Of a stretch of DNA of 64,000 nt, positions 8,113-16,379 are shown piece after piece (the first letter of the stretch is position 1; each line of letters begins with the position of its first letter). This stretch comes from Rhizobium sp. 2MFCol3.1 (GTDB taxonomy: Bacteria > Pseudomonadota > Alphaproteobacteria > Rhizobiales > Rhizobiaceae). The notes beneath the pieces are model-generated. The model was not told the origin of the DNA. It ran no database searches and saw nothing but the letters and a program-made list of their open reading frames with translations. The DNA lies in NCBI RefSeq assembly GCF_000377565.1, contig NZ_KB898366.1, forward strand, positions 62,001 to 126,000, given 5' to 3'. A program made the translations under genes and the position numbers.

Positions 8113-9246
8113 TTAGCGAATGTGCGTTGATGCTCCGATGCCGGCGCGGAGGGTCTCGCACGCGGCAATAAGGTCAATTTCGCGCAAAAGCGCACCGCCT
8201 ATCAGATAGATCACGTGTTCGCCGTAGGCGCGCTGCATGTCGGGGACCCGTTCGAAGGTCATGCCGCCTCCAGGGGCGGGGAAGATCGGCTTCAAGTCGC
8301 CAAGATCTTCCGTGCAGCCTTTTAGAATCGAGAGGCATTCATCGCGCGAGAAGCCAAACCTGCCGCCGAAGTTCGGGAACACCACCGCATCCACACCCAT
8401 CAGCCGCTGCAGGGTTCCGAAGAAGAAGCGATGCGAGAAGCCGGTCGTGGGCGTGATGACATTCGCCCCGGAGAAGGTCGGATGGGAGACGATAGGCAGG
8501 CCAAAATCGGGATCTACGGCAAGGCCGCGCGAAACGTCGAAGCCGACAAGAGAGGGAGCGAGCATGACGGCGCCGGCGCCCACTTCCTTTGCCATGAATG
8601 CTCTATCGACGATTTGCGAGGCAAGGCCTGTGATGTTCGGCACGTAAGCGCATTGAAAACCGGTCTTGGCATTCGCTTCCGCGACGGCTGTCACGCAGGC
8701 GGTAAGCCGATCCGCGTAGGGGGACGTCGGCTGGTCGACCAGCCCGTGGTCATCCTTGATCAGATGCATGCCCCCAAGTGCAAAGTTGTAGGCAAGCTTG
8801 GCAAGTTCGGCCGTCGACAGACCGACCGGCTTGATCGCCGACATGATCAGCGGTCCGGAGGTGACGCCGGTGCGCGTTCGCAGTCCCGCTGCACCGAACC
8901 GCGGTCCGGGGCATAGCGCGCGCAGGCCGGCCGACAGCCTGATTCCTTCGACACGGGTGTTGGTCTTGATGGACGAGTTGCCGAAAACGATGTTCAGCAA
9001 TTGCAGGAAGTCGCCGCCGACATCCTCCTCGCTGTACGAGATCTCGGCGATAAAGCCGCCGCGCTCGCTGCCGTCGGGGGTTAAGGTCTCGAGCCGCCCG
9101 AGGATCTCGTCTTCGACGTAACCGTGGGGCACGATATCGCGCGGGATTTCGACGGTCTGTTCGACGCTGATATCCAGAGCTCGCGCTCGAGCCTCTTTCT
9201 CGTCGCTGGCGCCGAGCCAGTAGGTAACGGAGAACCGCGCAGCCAT
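8113..9246 (-). CDS. RuBisCO-like protein (form IV) in a methylthioribose-type operon
   Basis: A 377-residue RuBisCO large-subunit homologue. The segment SAIKPVGLS (K139) matches the catalytic Lys175 region, and LIKDDHG (K164) matches the carbamylated-lysine KDDE motif with the last acid replaced by His. In the loop-6 region the motif reads FGGRFGFS, with no lysine at the Lys334 position, so it should not be a carboxylase. It is the last gene of mtnK-mtnA-tktN-tktC-RLP; ATG 9246 overlaps the preceding stop. Known form IV proteins act as enolases or isomerases of methylthioribulose phosphates, or as isoapionate-phosphate decarboxylases. With mtnA and mtnK beside it, an isomerase of (methylthio/deoxy)ribulose-1-phosphate is the best guess. 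Confidence 0.85.
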   Translation of the reverse strand: MAARFSVTYWLGASDEKEARARALDISVEQTVEIPRDIVPHGYVEDEILGRLETLTPDGSERGGFIAEISYSEEDVGGDFLQLLNIVFGNSSIKTNTRVEGIRLSAGLRALCPGPRFGAAGLRTRTGVTSGPLIMSAIKPVGLSTAELAKLAYNFALGGMHLIKDDHGLVDQPTSPYADRLTACVTAVAEANAKTGFQCAYVPNITGLASQIVDRAFMAKEVGAGAVMLAPSLVGFDVSRGLAVDPDFGLPIVSHPTFSGANVITPTTGFSHRFFFGTLQRLMGVDAVVFPNFGGRFGFSRDECLSILKGCTEDLGDLKPIFPAPGGGMTFERVPDMQRAYGEHVIYLIGGALLREIDLIAACETLRAGIGASTHIR

Positions 9247-10247
9247 CACAGTGCTTCCGCTTTTTGCGCTGAATGCACCGTATCGAGGCGGACGGCGTCA
9301 AGTTCGGCATCGGCAGTATCGAGGTCGCGGCCGAGAAGCTGCGCGATCGCCTGCGTCAGCGCGCTGGCGTCGAGCGCGTATTTCTTCATGAGATAGGGCT
9401 TGGAAGCGCCATGGGCGAACGTATCTTCCAGCCCCAGCCGGCGAAGGCGGATGCCGAGACCCTCTTCGGCCAGAATTTCCGCGACCAGCGAGCCAAGCCC
9501 GCCGTTGATCGTGTGGTTTTCAAGTGTGACAACACCCTTCTTGCCGCGCGCAGCCCTGATGAGACCATCACGATCGAACGGCTTCAGCGTCGACGCGTGG
9601 AGATGGTGCACGCCGATCCCGCGATCCTTCAGCGGTCCGGCGGCGCGCAACGCCTCTTCCGTGCAGACACCCGAGGTGACGACAAGGATATCGTCGCCTT
9701 CGCTCAGCGTACGCAGTCGGTTGAATTCGAACGGCGTCGAAAACAGCCGCGGCACCTCGCCGCGCAAGACGCGCACATAGACGGGTCCGTCGATGGCGTC
9801 GGCAACATCGAGCACCGTTTCCACTTCGGTCGCGTCGCCGGTCTCGAGCACTGTCATGTTCGGGATCGCCCGCATGACGGATATGTCTTCGATCGCCTGA
9901 TGGGTGATGCCGCCCGGTGTCGTGATGCCGGGCAGGAAACCCATCATCCGGACCTTGCGGTTGGAATAGGCGATCGAGTTGATCAACTGATCGTAGGGAC
10001 GGCGATAGAGAAAGACAGAGAAGGTATGGATGAACGGGCGGAACCCCTGCATAGCCAGCCCACCGGCAAAGGACAGCATATTCTGCTCGGCCATCCCAAG
10101 CGACAGAAACTGATCCGGATAACGATCGCGGAATCCGTCGACTTCGCACGACGATGTCAGGTCGGCCGACAGGCAAAGTACTTCAGGTCGGGCCGAAGCG
10201 AAGGCTTCGAAAGCCTTTGCGTAGGGGCGATTGACGATTTCGACCAT
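9246..10247 (-). CDS. Transketolase-like enzyme, C-terminal subunit
   Basis: A 333-residue protein equal to the Pyr and C-terminal domains of transketolase/DXP-synthase-type enzymes. The glutamate that activates thiamine diphosphate is in LGMAEQNML, and HTFSVFLYRRPYDQ is typical of the family. It needs the N-terminal subunit encoded immediately upstream; the genes overlap, giving a split two-gene enzyme. It sits between the N-subunit and the RuBisCO-like gene, so it likely makes or breaks a C2-C3 bond of a ketose phosphate in this pathway instead of serving the pentose phosphate cycle. The substrate is inferred only. Confidence 0.86.
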   Translation of the reverse strand: MVEIVNRPYAKAFEAFASARPEVLCLSADLTSSCEVDGFRDRYPDQFLSLGMAEQNMLSFAGGLAMQGFRPFIHTFSVFLYRRPYDQLINSIAYSNRKVRMMGFLPGITTPGGITHQAIEDISVMRAIPNMTVLETGDATEVETVLDVADAIDGPVYVRVLRGEVPRLFSTPFEFNRLRTLSEGDDILVVTSGVCTEEALRAAGPLKDRGIGVHHLHASTLKPFDRDGLIRAARGKKGVVTLENHTINGGLGSLVAEILAEEGLGIRLRRLGLEDTFAHGASKPYLMKKYALDASALTQAIAQLLGRDLDTADAELDAVRLDTVHSAQKAEAL

Positions 10248-10249
10248 GA

Positions 10250-11185
10250 TCAGGCCCTCGCGATTTCTGAAACATCGACGCCGAGTTCGGCGGCAATCGC
10301 CGCCTGCATTTCCTGGCGCTCGTCGGGGGATTTGAAACGGACATAGTGGAGGCGGGGGGAACGCTTCTTCAGGAAAGGCATCCCTTCGAATGGCGAGGTG
10401 TTCGCGAGGATCAAGAGCGGCTTTCCCGTCTCGGCGCTATCGGCTGCCGTCCGGAAGGCCTGCAGGTCATGGCCGTCAATGGAGCGGCAGGTGGCGCCGA
10501 AGGAAGCAACACGCGCCGGCAGATCGCCGAGATCGAGGACGGACGACATGGCGCCATCGCATTGCTGACGATTGACGTCTACGACGACGCGAATGTTGTC
10601 TATGCCATGGTAGCTCATCGCGGCCAGGCATTCCCAGGTCTGTCCCTCCTGGAATTCGCCATCGGACATGTAAACCCAGACCTTGCCGGGTTCGCCGCGG
10701 CGTTTGCGCGCCCAGGCGAGGCCCGATGCCATGGAGAGGCCCTGCGCCAACGATCCGGTTGTTACCTCCATGCCCGGGCTATGCTCGGCACCGATCATCT
10801 CGACGGAACCGCCGTCGCGGTTGAAATGGTCAAGCGCATGTTCATCCATACGACCCAGCTGAATGAGCGCCGAGTAGATGACGAGCGCATAGTGCGCGGG
10901 CGAGACGATGAAGCGGTCGTATTCGGGCGTGAACGGACCATGATAACCCGCCCCGGTGAATGCCTCTGGGTTCGTGGACGACGGAACGCCGGCGAAGGGT
11001 AGGGGCACCTTCGGCAGTGTCGGTTCTCCGAGATGGAGTGCCTCGTTGTAGAGGAATGCCAGGCTTTCCGCCGCGGAGCAGGCCTGGCTCAGATAGCCGC
11101 CATTGTTCCGCATCGTATGGAGGAAGACACGCTTGCGAATGCCGGCTGCGACATCCTCCGTGCGCTGCTTGTTGGGGATGCTCAT
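10250..11185 (-). CDS. Transketolase-like enzyme, N-terminal subunit
   Basis: A 311-residue protein equal to the thiamine diphosphate/Mg-binding PP domain of transketolase. The cofactor motif is visible as YMSDGEFQEGQTWE with the downstream asparagine in VDVNRQQCDG, and GSLAQGLSMASGLAWA is also family-typical. GGAGATAATC precedes the ATG. Its partner, the C-terminal subunit, overlaps downstream. Split transketolases of this kind are common in catabolic operons and often have special substrates; position after mtnK-mtnA suggests a thio- or deoxypentulose phosphate. Confidence 0.86.
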   Translation of the reverse strand: MSIPNKQRTEDVAAGIRKRVFLHTMRNNGGYLSQACSAAESLAFLYNEALHLGEPTLPKVPLPFAGVPSSTNPEAFTGAGYHGPFTPEYDRFIVSPAHYALVIYSALIQLGRMDEHALDHFNRDGGSVEMIGAEHSPGMEVTTGSLAQGLSMASGLAWARKRRGEPGKVWVYMSDGEFQEGQTWECLAAMSYHGIDNIRVVVDVNRQQCDGAMSSVLDLGDLPARVASFGATCRSIDGHDLQAFRTAADSAETGKPLLILANTSPFEGMPFLKKRSPRLHYVRFKSPDERQEMQAAIAAELGVDVSEIARA

Positions 11186-11187
11186 GA

Positions 11188-12282
11188 TTATCTCCGCTCG
11201 GGAAAAAGCGCCTTCAGCCCTAATGGCGAGGCTTCGGCGATGCCGCGTTCCGTGATGAGGCCGGTGATCAGGCGTGCCGGCGTCACATCGAAGGCGGGGT
11301 TGGCCGCGGGACTTCCATCCGGGGAAACGCGAACGGTGGCGATCGAGCCGTCAAGGCCGCGACCCTGGACGAAGGTTACCTCGTCGGCGCTGCGCTCCTC
11401 GATCGGGATTTCGCGCACACCGTCGTGCACCGTCCAGTCGATGGTGGGCGAGGGAAGTGCCACATAGAAGGGAACGTTGTTGTCCTTGGCGGCAAGAGCC
11501 TTCAGGTAGGTCCCGATCTTGTTGCAGACGTCGCCGTTTGCCGTGGTCCTGTCGGTGCCGACAATGACCATGTCGATGTCGCCATGCTGCATCAGGTGGC
11601 CGCCGGCATTGTCGACGATCAGCGTATGCGGTACGCCATGGCCGTTCAGTTCCCATGCCGTCAGCTGGGCGCCCTGGTTACGTGGCCGGGTTTCATCGAC
11701 ATAGACATGCACCGGAATGCCTTCTTCTGCCGCCAGATAGATCGGGGCGGTCGCGGTGCCGTAATCGACGGTGGCAAGCCAACCGGCGTTGCAGTGCGTG
11801 AGAATGTTGACGGGCTCGCCGGGCTTCTTACGCGCAGCGATCTCACGGATGACGGCAAGGCCGTTCATGCCGATGCTGCGGTTCAGGTCGACATCTTCCT
11901 CCGCGATTTCAGCGGCACGCCGATAGGCGGCATCAGCTCGCCCGCCTTCCGGCAGCTTGCGCAGAAACTCACGCATAGCGTCGAGCGCCCAGCGCAGGTT
12001 GATGGCCGTAGGGCGCGTCTCGTGAAGAGTTTCCCAGACTGTGTCGAGCGAGGCGTTGCTGCTGTCGGAGGCCATGGCAAGGGCGACACCATAAGCCGCG
12101 GTCACGCCGATCAGTGGCGCGCCTCGCACCCACATGTCGCGAATGGCAACGGCAACGTCCTCCACGTTCTTCAGCGTGACCACCCGAAACTCATGCGGCA
12201 GCCACCGTTGGTCGATGATATCAACGGATCTGCCGTCCTCGTTCAGCCAGATGGTGTGGTAGTGGCGTTCTCCGACTTTCAA
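11188..12282 (-). CDS. mtnA: S-methyl-5-thioribose-1-phosphate isomerase
   Basis: A 364-residue MtnA/eIF2B-alpha-family isomerase. Catalytic Cys (THCNAG, C164) and Asp (VGTDRTTANGD, D244) are both present and line up with C160/D240 of the Bacillus enzyme; NNAGGH-like VDNAGGHLM and RPTAINL are also typical. It converts 5-methylthioribose-1-phosphate, and in some bacteria 5-deoxyribose-1-phosphate, to the ribulose-1-phosphate form. The start is an unusual TTG that overlaps the mtnK stop (TTGA), with GGAG about 7 nt upstream. It works right after MtnK in the same operon. Confidence 0.93.
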   Translation of the reverse strand: MKVGERHYHTIWLNEDGRSVDIIDQRWLPHEFRVVTLKNVEDVAVAIRDMWVRGAPLIGVTAAYGVALAMASDSSNASLDTVWETLHETRPTAINLRWALDAMREFLRKLPEGGRADAAYRRAAEIAEEDVDLNRSIGMNGLAVIREIAARKKPGEPVNILTHCNAGWLATVDYGTATAPIYLAAEEGIPVHVYVDETRPRNQGAQLTAWELNGHGVPHTLIVDNAGGHLMQHGDIDMVIVGTDRTTANGDVCNKIGTYLKALAAKDNNVPFYVALPSPTIDWTVHDGVREIPIEERSADEVTFVQGRGLDGSIATVRVSPDGSPAANPAFDVTPARLITGLITERGIAEASPLGLKALFPERR

Positions 12283-13550
12283 ATGACTATCTCCTTCTCG
12301 AGCCTGTTGGCCAAAGAGTTGATCTCTGCAAGGCTATGAATTTGCCGGCGGTTGACGACGAGATGGCGGCCCAGCTTCAGGGCTTTCGTTTCGCAGCGGG
12401 CGCGCAGGTCGAGGTCCGAAATAGTTTCGAAATCGGCATTGTGCGCGAGGCCGAGGATACGGCGATGGATCTCCACACCGGCAAAGCCGAGCATGTCGGT
12501 CCAGATCTCGTGCAGCATGTGGTCGAGAGCCTGTTCGGAGCCCAGCCGGTCGCCGCGATCTTCGAAGAGTGATCGCTGGTAGAGGATGCCGTTGCGCTCC
12601 TCGTGCCAGAGGCGGGCGAATTCCGCGCGGAAGGTCGTCCAGATCTCGTCGATGACACCCAATAGGTAGCGTCGCATTTCTTCGCGATCACCGTCTTCTT
12701 CGTGCCCTGCCTGCGAGAAATAGCTCATCCAGAAATTGGCGATCATCATGCCCACGTCGAAGGCAATGGGGCCGTAGAAGGCAAATTCCGGGTCGATGAC
12801 GCGCGTCTCTTCGCTCGTCACCATCACAGATCCGGTGTGGAGGTCGCCATGGAGCAGCGTCTCGGCCTTGGCGGTAAAGAGATGCTTGAGCTTCTGCGCC
12901 TCGACTTTCAGGTCGCGGTCAGCCCGTAATTCGGCCACGAGGCCGTCAAGCTGCGGTGAGGTGTGCCGGTTGAGGGACGCTTCGAAGTAGGGATCGGAGA
13001 AGACGAGGTTTTCCGTGATGTCACAAAGCTCGACATTCTCGGAAAACAGCGCCAGATCCTCCTTGCGCTTGCGCGCGGACATCGCGAGGTCCGAGCCGCG
13101 AAACAGCGTCCGCGCAGCGAAGAGGCCGAGATCGCGACCAATCCTGGGCAATTGCTGGCCCTCGATAAGCGCGCGCCGCAGGATGATGTGCGGCGACAGG
13201 AATTCCATGACAATGATCGCCTGCTCGGCGTCGAAATAGAAAATCTCCGGCACCATGCCGGGGTCGCGCTCCGATTGGCGGACCAGCGCGTGATATTCGA
13301 AGAAGGACCGCTTCAGCGGCAGTGGCCAGCTCTCGCCGACAAGGCGCACGTAAGGCAGCGCCTGCTTCACGATCGCTTTTCCCTGTTCGCCTTCGACGAT
13401 GAAGACCAGGTTGAGGTTGCCGTCGCCGACCTCCCTGACACGCCAACTGCTGTTGTCGGCTCCAAATCTCGCCCTGAGCTCGGGCAGGGCGCCCAGCCTT
13501 TGCGGCAACGTTTCGGGGCATAGCGCCACGAACGGTTTCGTGTCCGTCAT
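12279..13550 (-). CDS. mtnK: 5-Methylthioribose kinase
   Basis: A 423-residue kinase of the MtnK/aminoglycoside phosphotransferase fold. The glycine-poor N-loop DGNLNLVF, the catalytic LLHGDLHTGSV and the metal-binding DPEFAFYGPIAFDVG are all intact. It phosphorylates C1 of methylthioribose (or 5-deoxyribose), the first cytoplasmic step after import. The open frame extends to 13658, but ATG 13550 follows GGGAGGAAAGTA, so it was chosen. It is the first gene of the leftward operon and diverges from the ABC importer, sharing a palindromic control region. Confidence 0.93.
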   Translation of the reverse strand: MTDTKPFVALCPETLPQRLGALPELRARFGADNSSWRVREVGDGNLNLVFIVEGEQGKAIVKQALPYVRLVGESWPLPLKRSFFEYHALVRQSERDPGMVPEIFYFDAEQAIIVMEFLSPHIILRRALIEGQQLPRIGRDLGLFAARTLFRGSDLAMSARKRKEDLALFSENVELCDITENLVFSDPYFEASLNRHTSPQLDGLVAELRADRDLKVEAQKLKHLFTAKAETLLHGDLHTGSVMVTSEETRVIDPEFAFYGPIAFDVGMMIANFWMSYFSQAGHEEDGDREEMRRYLLGVIDEIWTTFRAEFARLWHEERNGILYQRSLFEDRGDRLGSEQALDHMLHEIWTDMLGFAGVEIHRRILGLAHNADFETISDLDLRARCETKALKLGRHLVVNRRQIHSLAEINSLANRLEKEIVI

Positions 13551-13658
13551 TACTTTCCTCCCGGATCGTTTTCGTGCGGGATCGTCTCCGCCCCACACAG
13601 CTGGCTTCCCTCCTCTTTGGTCGGCCAGCGATCTCCCAATCAACGATCTTGATGGCAT

Positions 13659-13722
13659 TTGATATGGGCTACTTTGTCAAATGTCAACGAGCTTGACATT
13701 TGATGACTTCCCGTCCTAGCAT
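13659..13722. promoter_or_regulatory. Divergent promoters with shared palindromic operator (mtnK / ABC importer)
   Basis: A perfect inverted repeat with 10-bp arms, CAAATGTCAA (13678-13687) and TTGACATTTG (13693-13702), separated by 5 nt, sits between mtnK and the importer. Each arm contains a -35 box. Rightward: TTGACA 13693-13698, 18 nt, TAGCAT 13717-13722. Leftward: TTGACA (13687-13682), 17 nt, TATCAA (13664-13659). A repressor bound here would shut both operons. The regulator is not known; the SorC-family protein at 19676-20647 is the nearest candidate. Confidence 0.7.
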
Positions 13723-13740
13723 CATGTTGGGAGGATGGAG

Positions 13741-15252
13741 ATGAACGAAGAACCTGTGTTCCGCGTCGAAGGACTGCGGAAGTCGTTTGGTCGTATTCTG
13801 GTGCTCGGCGGGGTCGATCTTTCACTGCGCGCTGGCTCTGTGTCCGCGCTCATGGGCGCAAACGGCGCTGGCAAGTCGACACTCGTTCGTATCCTGAGCG
13901 GCGTCTATACGCGCGACGCTGGCCATATCTCGCTCGCGGGAAGGGACTTCTTTCCGGCCTCGCCAGCGGAGGCCATCCGCGCTGGTGTCGTGACTGTCCA
14001 TCAGAACATCAACGATGGTGTCGTCGCGGACCTCGATGTCGCGACAAATCTCACCCTTGACCGGCTGAACGGTCGCTCGGCCCGCTGGTTCTTCAATCCA
14101 AGGCGGGTGCGGCGTGAAGCAAAAGCTGTTGCCGACCGCATGGGCCTGTCGATCGATCTCGACGCCAGCATTGCCGACCTATCCCTTGCCGACAGGCAGA
14201 TGGTCGCGATCGCCCGCGCCATGGCGCACGAGCCGAAAGTCCTGATTCTGGACGAACCGACATCGTCGTTGTCGAGCGCCGAGGCTGAACGGCTTTTCCA
14301 GCTTGTTGACCGCCTGCGCGCCCATGGGGTGGCCATTCTTTATATTTCGCACCGGATGTCCGATATCCGGCGCCTTGCCGACAGTATCGTCAGCCTCCGC
14401 GACGGACGGATCACCGGTACCTTTGCCGGCCCCGTGCTCGACTATGAGGGCGCTGTCAACGCCATGCTCGGCAAGACGATCAGCCATGGCGGCATCACCG
14501 TACAAACCGGAGGGGCGCCGGTTATCTCCGCCGCGAGCCTGCAATTGGCAAGCGGTGCTCGGCCCTTCTCCTTTGCCCTTCGCGAGGGGGAAGTCGTTGC
14601 TGTCACCGGCCTCGTCGGCGTCGGCAAGACTGCGCTTGCCGAAACGCTGTTCGGCGCAAGGCAGCCCGCCGCCGGCCAGATGGTGCTCGATGGCAAGCCT
14701 TACAAGCCCCGCACACCGCAACAGGCAATCAACGAGGGCGTCTTCCTCGTTGCCAAGGACCGTACGGACAATGGCATCGTCCCCGATTTCAATATCTACG
14801 AGAACATGAGCCTGCCATTCCTGAGGCGGCTCGCGCATCTCGGGGGGGTCGCGAGCCGTGGTTCGGAACGGGGAGAGGCGAAGCGGCAGATTGCGGCGCT
14901 CGGCATTGTCTGCCGGTCGGAGCGCGACGAAATGCACACGCTGTCCGGCGGCAATCAGCAAAAGGTCATGGTCGCTCGCTGGCTGAGCCAGCCGTGCCGG
15001 CTGCTGGTGCTCGATGAGCCATTTCAGGGCGTCGACATCGCCGCCCGGCGCGATATTGCGGGCAAGCTGCGGACCTCGGCCAAGGGGAGGGCGACGATCG
15101 TCTTTCTCACCGAGCTCGATGAGGCCTTCGAAATTGCCGACCGCATTCTCGTGATGTCCGAGCAGACCCTGGTCGGCGAACACCGCAACGCGAATATCGA
15201 CGTCAACAAGCTGCTGGCGGAAATCGCCGGGCAGCATGAAATGGTGAATTGA
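13741..15252 (+). CDS. Ribose-type ABC importer, ATP-binding protein (two NBDs)
   Basis: A 503-residue sugar-importer ATPase of the RbsA/MglA class with two nucleotide-binding domains. The first has Walker A GANGAGKST and Walker B LILDEPTSS; the second has the usual degenerate Walker A (GLVGVGKTA) and the signature LSGGNQQKVM. ATG 13735 lies directly on the GGGAGG, so ATG 13741 is the better start. It is the first gene of the rightward importer operon and touches the permease. By context it energises uptake of methylthioribose or 5-deoxyribose, which is an inference. Confidence 0.9.
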   Translation: MNEEPVFRVEGLRKSFGRILVLGGVDLSLRAGSVSALMGANGAGKSTLVRILSGVYTRDAGHISLAGRDFFPASPAEAIRAGVVTVHQNINDGVVADLDVATNLTLDRLNGRSARWFFNPRRVRREAKAVADRMGLSIDLDASIADLSLADRQMVAIARAMAHEPKVLILDEPTSSLSSAEAERLFQLVDRLRAHGVAILYISHRMSDIRRLADSIVSLRDGRITGTFAGPVLDYEGAVNAMLGKTISHGGITVQTGGAPVISAASLQLASGARPFSFALREGEVVAVTGLVGVGKTALAETLFGARQPAAGQMVLDGKPYKPRTPQQAINEGVFLVAKDRTDNGIVPDFNIYENMSLPFLRRLAHLGGVASRGSERGEAKRQIAALGIVCRSERDEMHTLSGGNQQKVMVARWLSQPCRLLVLDEPFQGVDIAARRDIAGKLRTSAKGRATIVFLTELDEAFEIADRILVMSEQTLVGEHRNANIDVNKLLAEIAGQHEMVN

Positions 15253-16317
15253 ATGACTGATCACGACACGCCGATCGCTGCCGAGCCGACGACACGAAGC
15301 GTTCCGCCGCGGGCGAGCAGCGCCACCATTCGGGAGCTCGCGATCCGCTATGGGTTCCTGGTGCTGCTGGCGGGCATGCTCGTCTATTTCTCTATCGTCA
15401 CCAGCGGCTTTGCATCGCCGCAAAGCGCCGTCTTCATCCTGCAATCCGTTTCGATCACCGGCATCCTGGCGCTTGGCGTCACTGCAACCATGGTCGTCGG
15501 CGGCTTCGACCTGTCGATTGGCTCCGTTGCGACAACGGCGATGATGGCCTCGTCCTATATCATGGTCATCATGGACGGCGATGCCACGACCGCCATTGCC
15601 GCGTGCCTGCTGATCGGTATCGTCATTGGGCTGATCAACGGCTTCCTGGTCGTCTACATGCGCGTTCCCGACCTGCTGGCGACGCTGGGCATGATGTTCC
15701 TGCTTGTCGGGCTGCAGCGCATTCCGACCGAAGGCCGATCGATTGCGACCGGCATGAGCCTGCCTGACGGCAGCACCGCAAGCGGCACATTCAACCCGGC
15801 CTTTCTGGCACTCGGACGCCATCGTTTCGATCTCATCCTACCCAATCTTGTGCCGGTTTCCGTCGTCGTGCTGATCGTTCTTGCCATGCTCATCTGGTTC
15901 TTCCTGGAGTACACCCGCTACGGCCGGATGATGTACGCTGTTGGTTCGAACGAGCGCGCCGCCCAGCTCGCCGGTGCGCCGGTCAACGCCTACAAGATGT
16001 TCGCCTATGTCATCTCAGGCGTCTTCGCCTCGATCGGCGGCATCCTGCTTGCGGCGCGTCTGGGCCGTGGCGATATCGCTTCGGGCAACAATCTCCTGCT
16101 GGATGCGGTTGCGGCCGCGCTCATCGGCTTTGCAGTGCTTGGTGTTGCCAAGCCGAACGCTTTCGGCACCGCGATTGGTGCGCTCTTCGTCGGCGTTCTC
16201 CTGCAGGGCCTGACGATGATGAACGCGCCTTATTATACGCAGGATTTCGTCAAGGGTGCGGTGCTGGTCATCGCGCTTGTCTTTACCTTTGCTCTATCGG
16301 GGAGAGGCAAACGATAG
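15253..16317 (+). CDS. Ribose-type ABC importer, permease
   Basis: A 354-residue inner-membrane permease of the RbsC/AraH (BPD_transp_2) family with about nine to ten hydrophobic segments. The family hallmarks VGGFDLSIGSVA near residue 83 and NAFGTAIGALFVGVLLQGL near the C-terminus are present. ATG 15253 follows the ATPase stop codon with no gap. It forms the translocation pore with the neighbouring ATPase and binding protein. Confidence 0.9.
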   Translation: MTDHDTPIAAEPTTRSVPPRASSATIRELAIRYGFLVLLAGMLVYFSIVTSGFASPQSAVFILQSVSITGILALGVTATMVVGGFDLSIGSVATTAMMASSYIMVIMDGDATTAIAACLLIGIVIGLINGFLVVYMRVPDLLATLGMMFLLVGLQRIPTEGRSIATGMSLPDGSTASGTFNPAFLALGRHRFDLILPNLVPVSVVVLIVLAMLIWFFLEYTRYGRMMYAVGSNERAAQLAGAPVNAYKMFAYVISGVFASIGGILLAARLGRGDIASGNNLLLDAVAAALIGFAVLGVAKPNAFGTAIGALFVGVLLQGLTMMNAPYYTQDFVKGAVLVIALVFTFALSGRGKR

Positions 16318-16379
16318 GGCTGGGAGGCCCATCGCGCATGCGCATGAACAACAAAGCGTCTACTGTGGAGGAGACAGGA

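Noticed and set aside
8113..9246. A true CO2-fixing RuBisCO or an apiose-pathway OiaX/OiaT enzyme.
   Set aside because: The loop-6 lysine is absent and no phosphoribulokinase is near. The neighbours are mtnK/mtnA, not isoapionate kinase or apionate enzymes.
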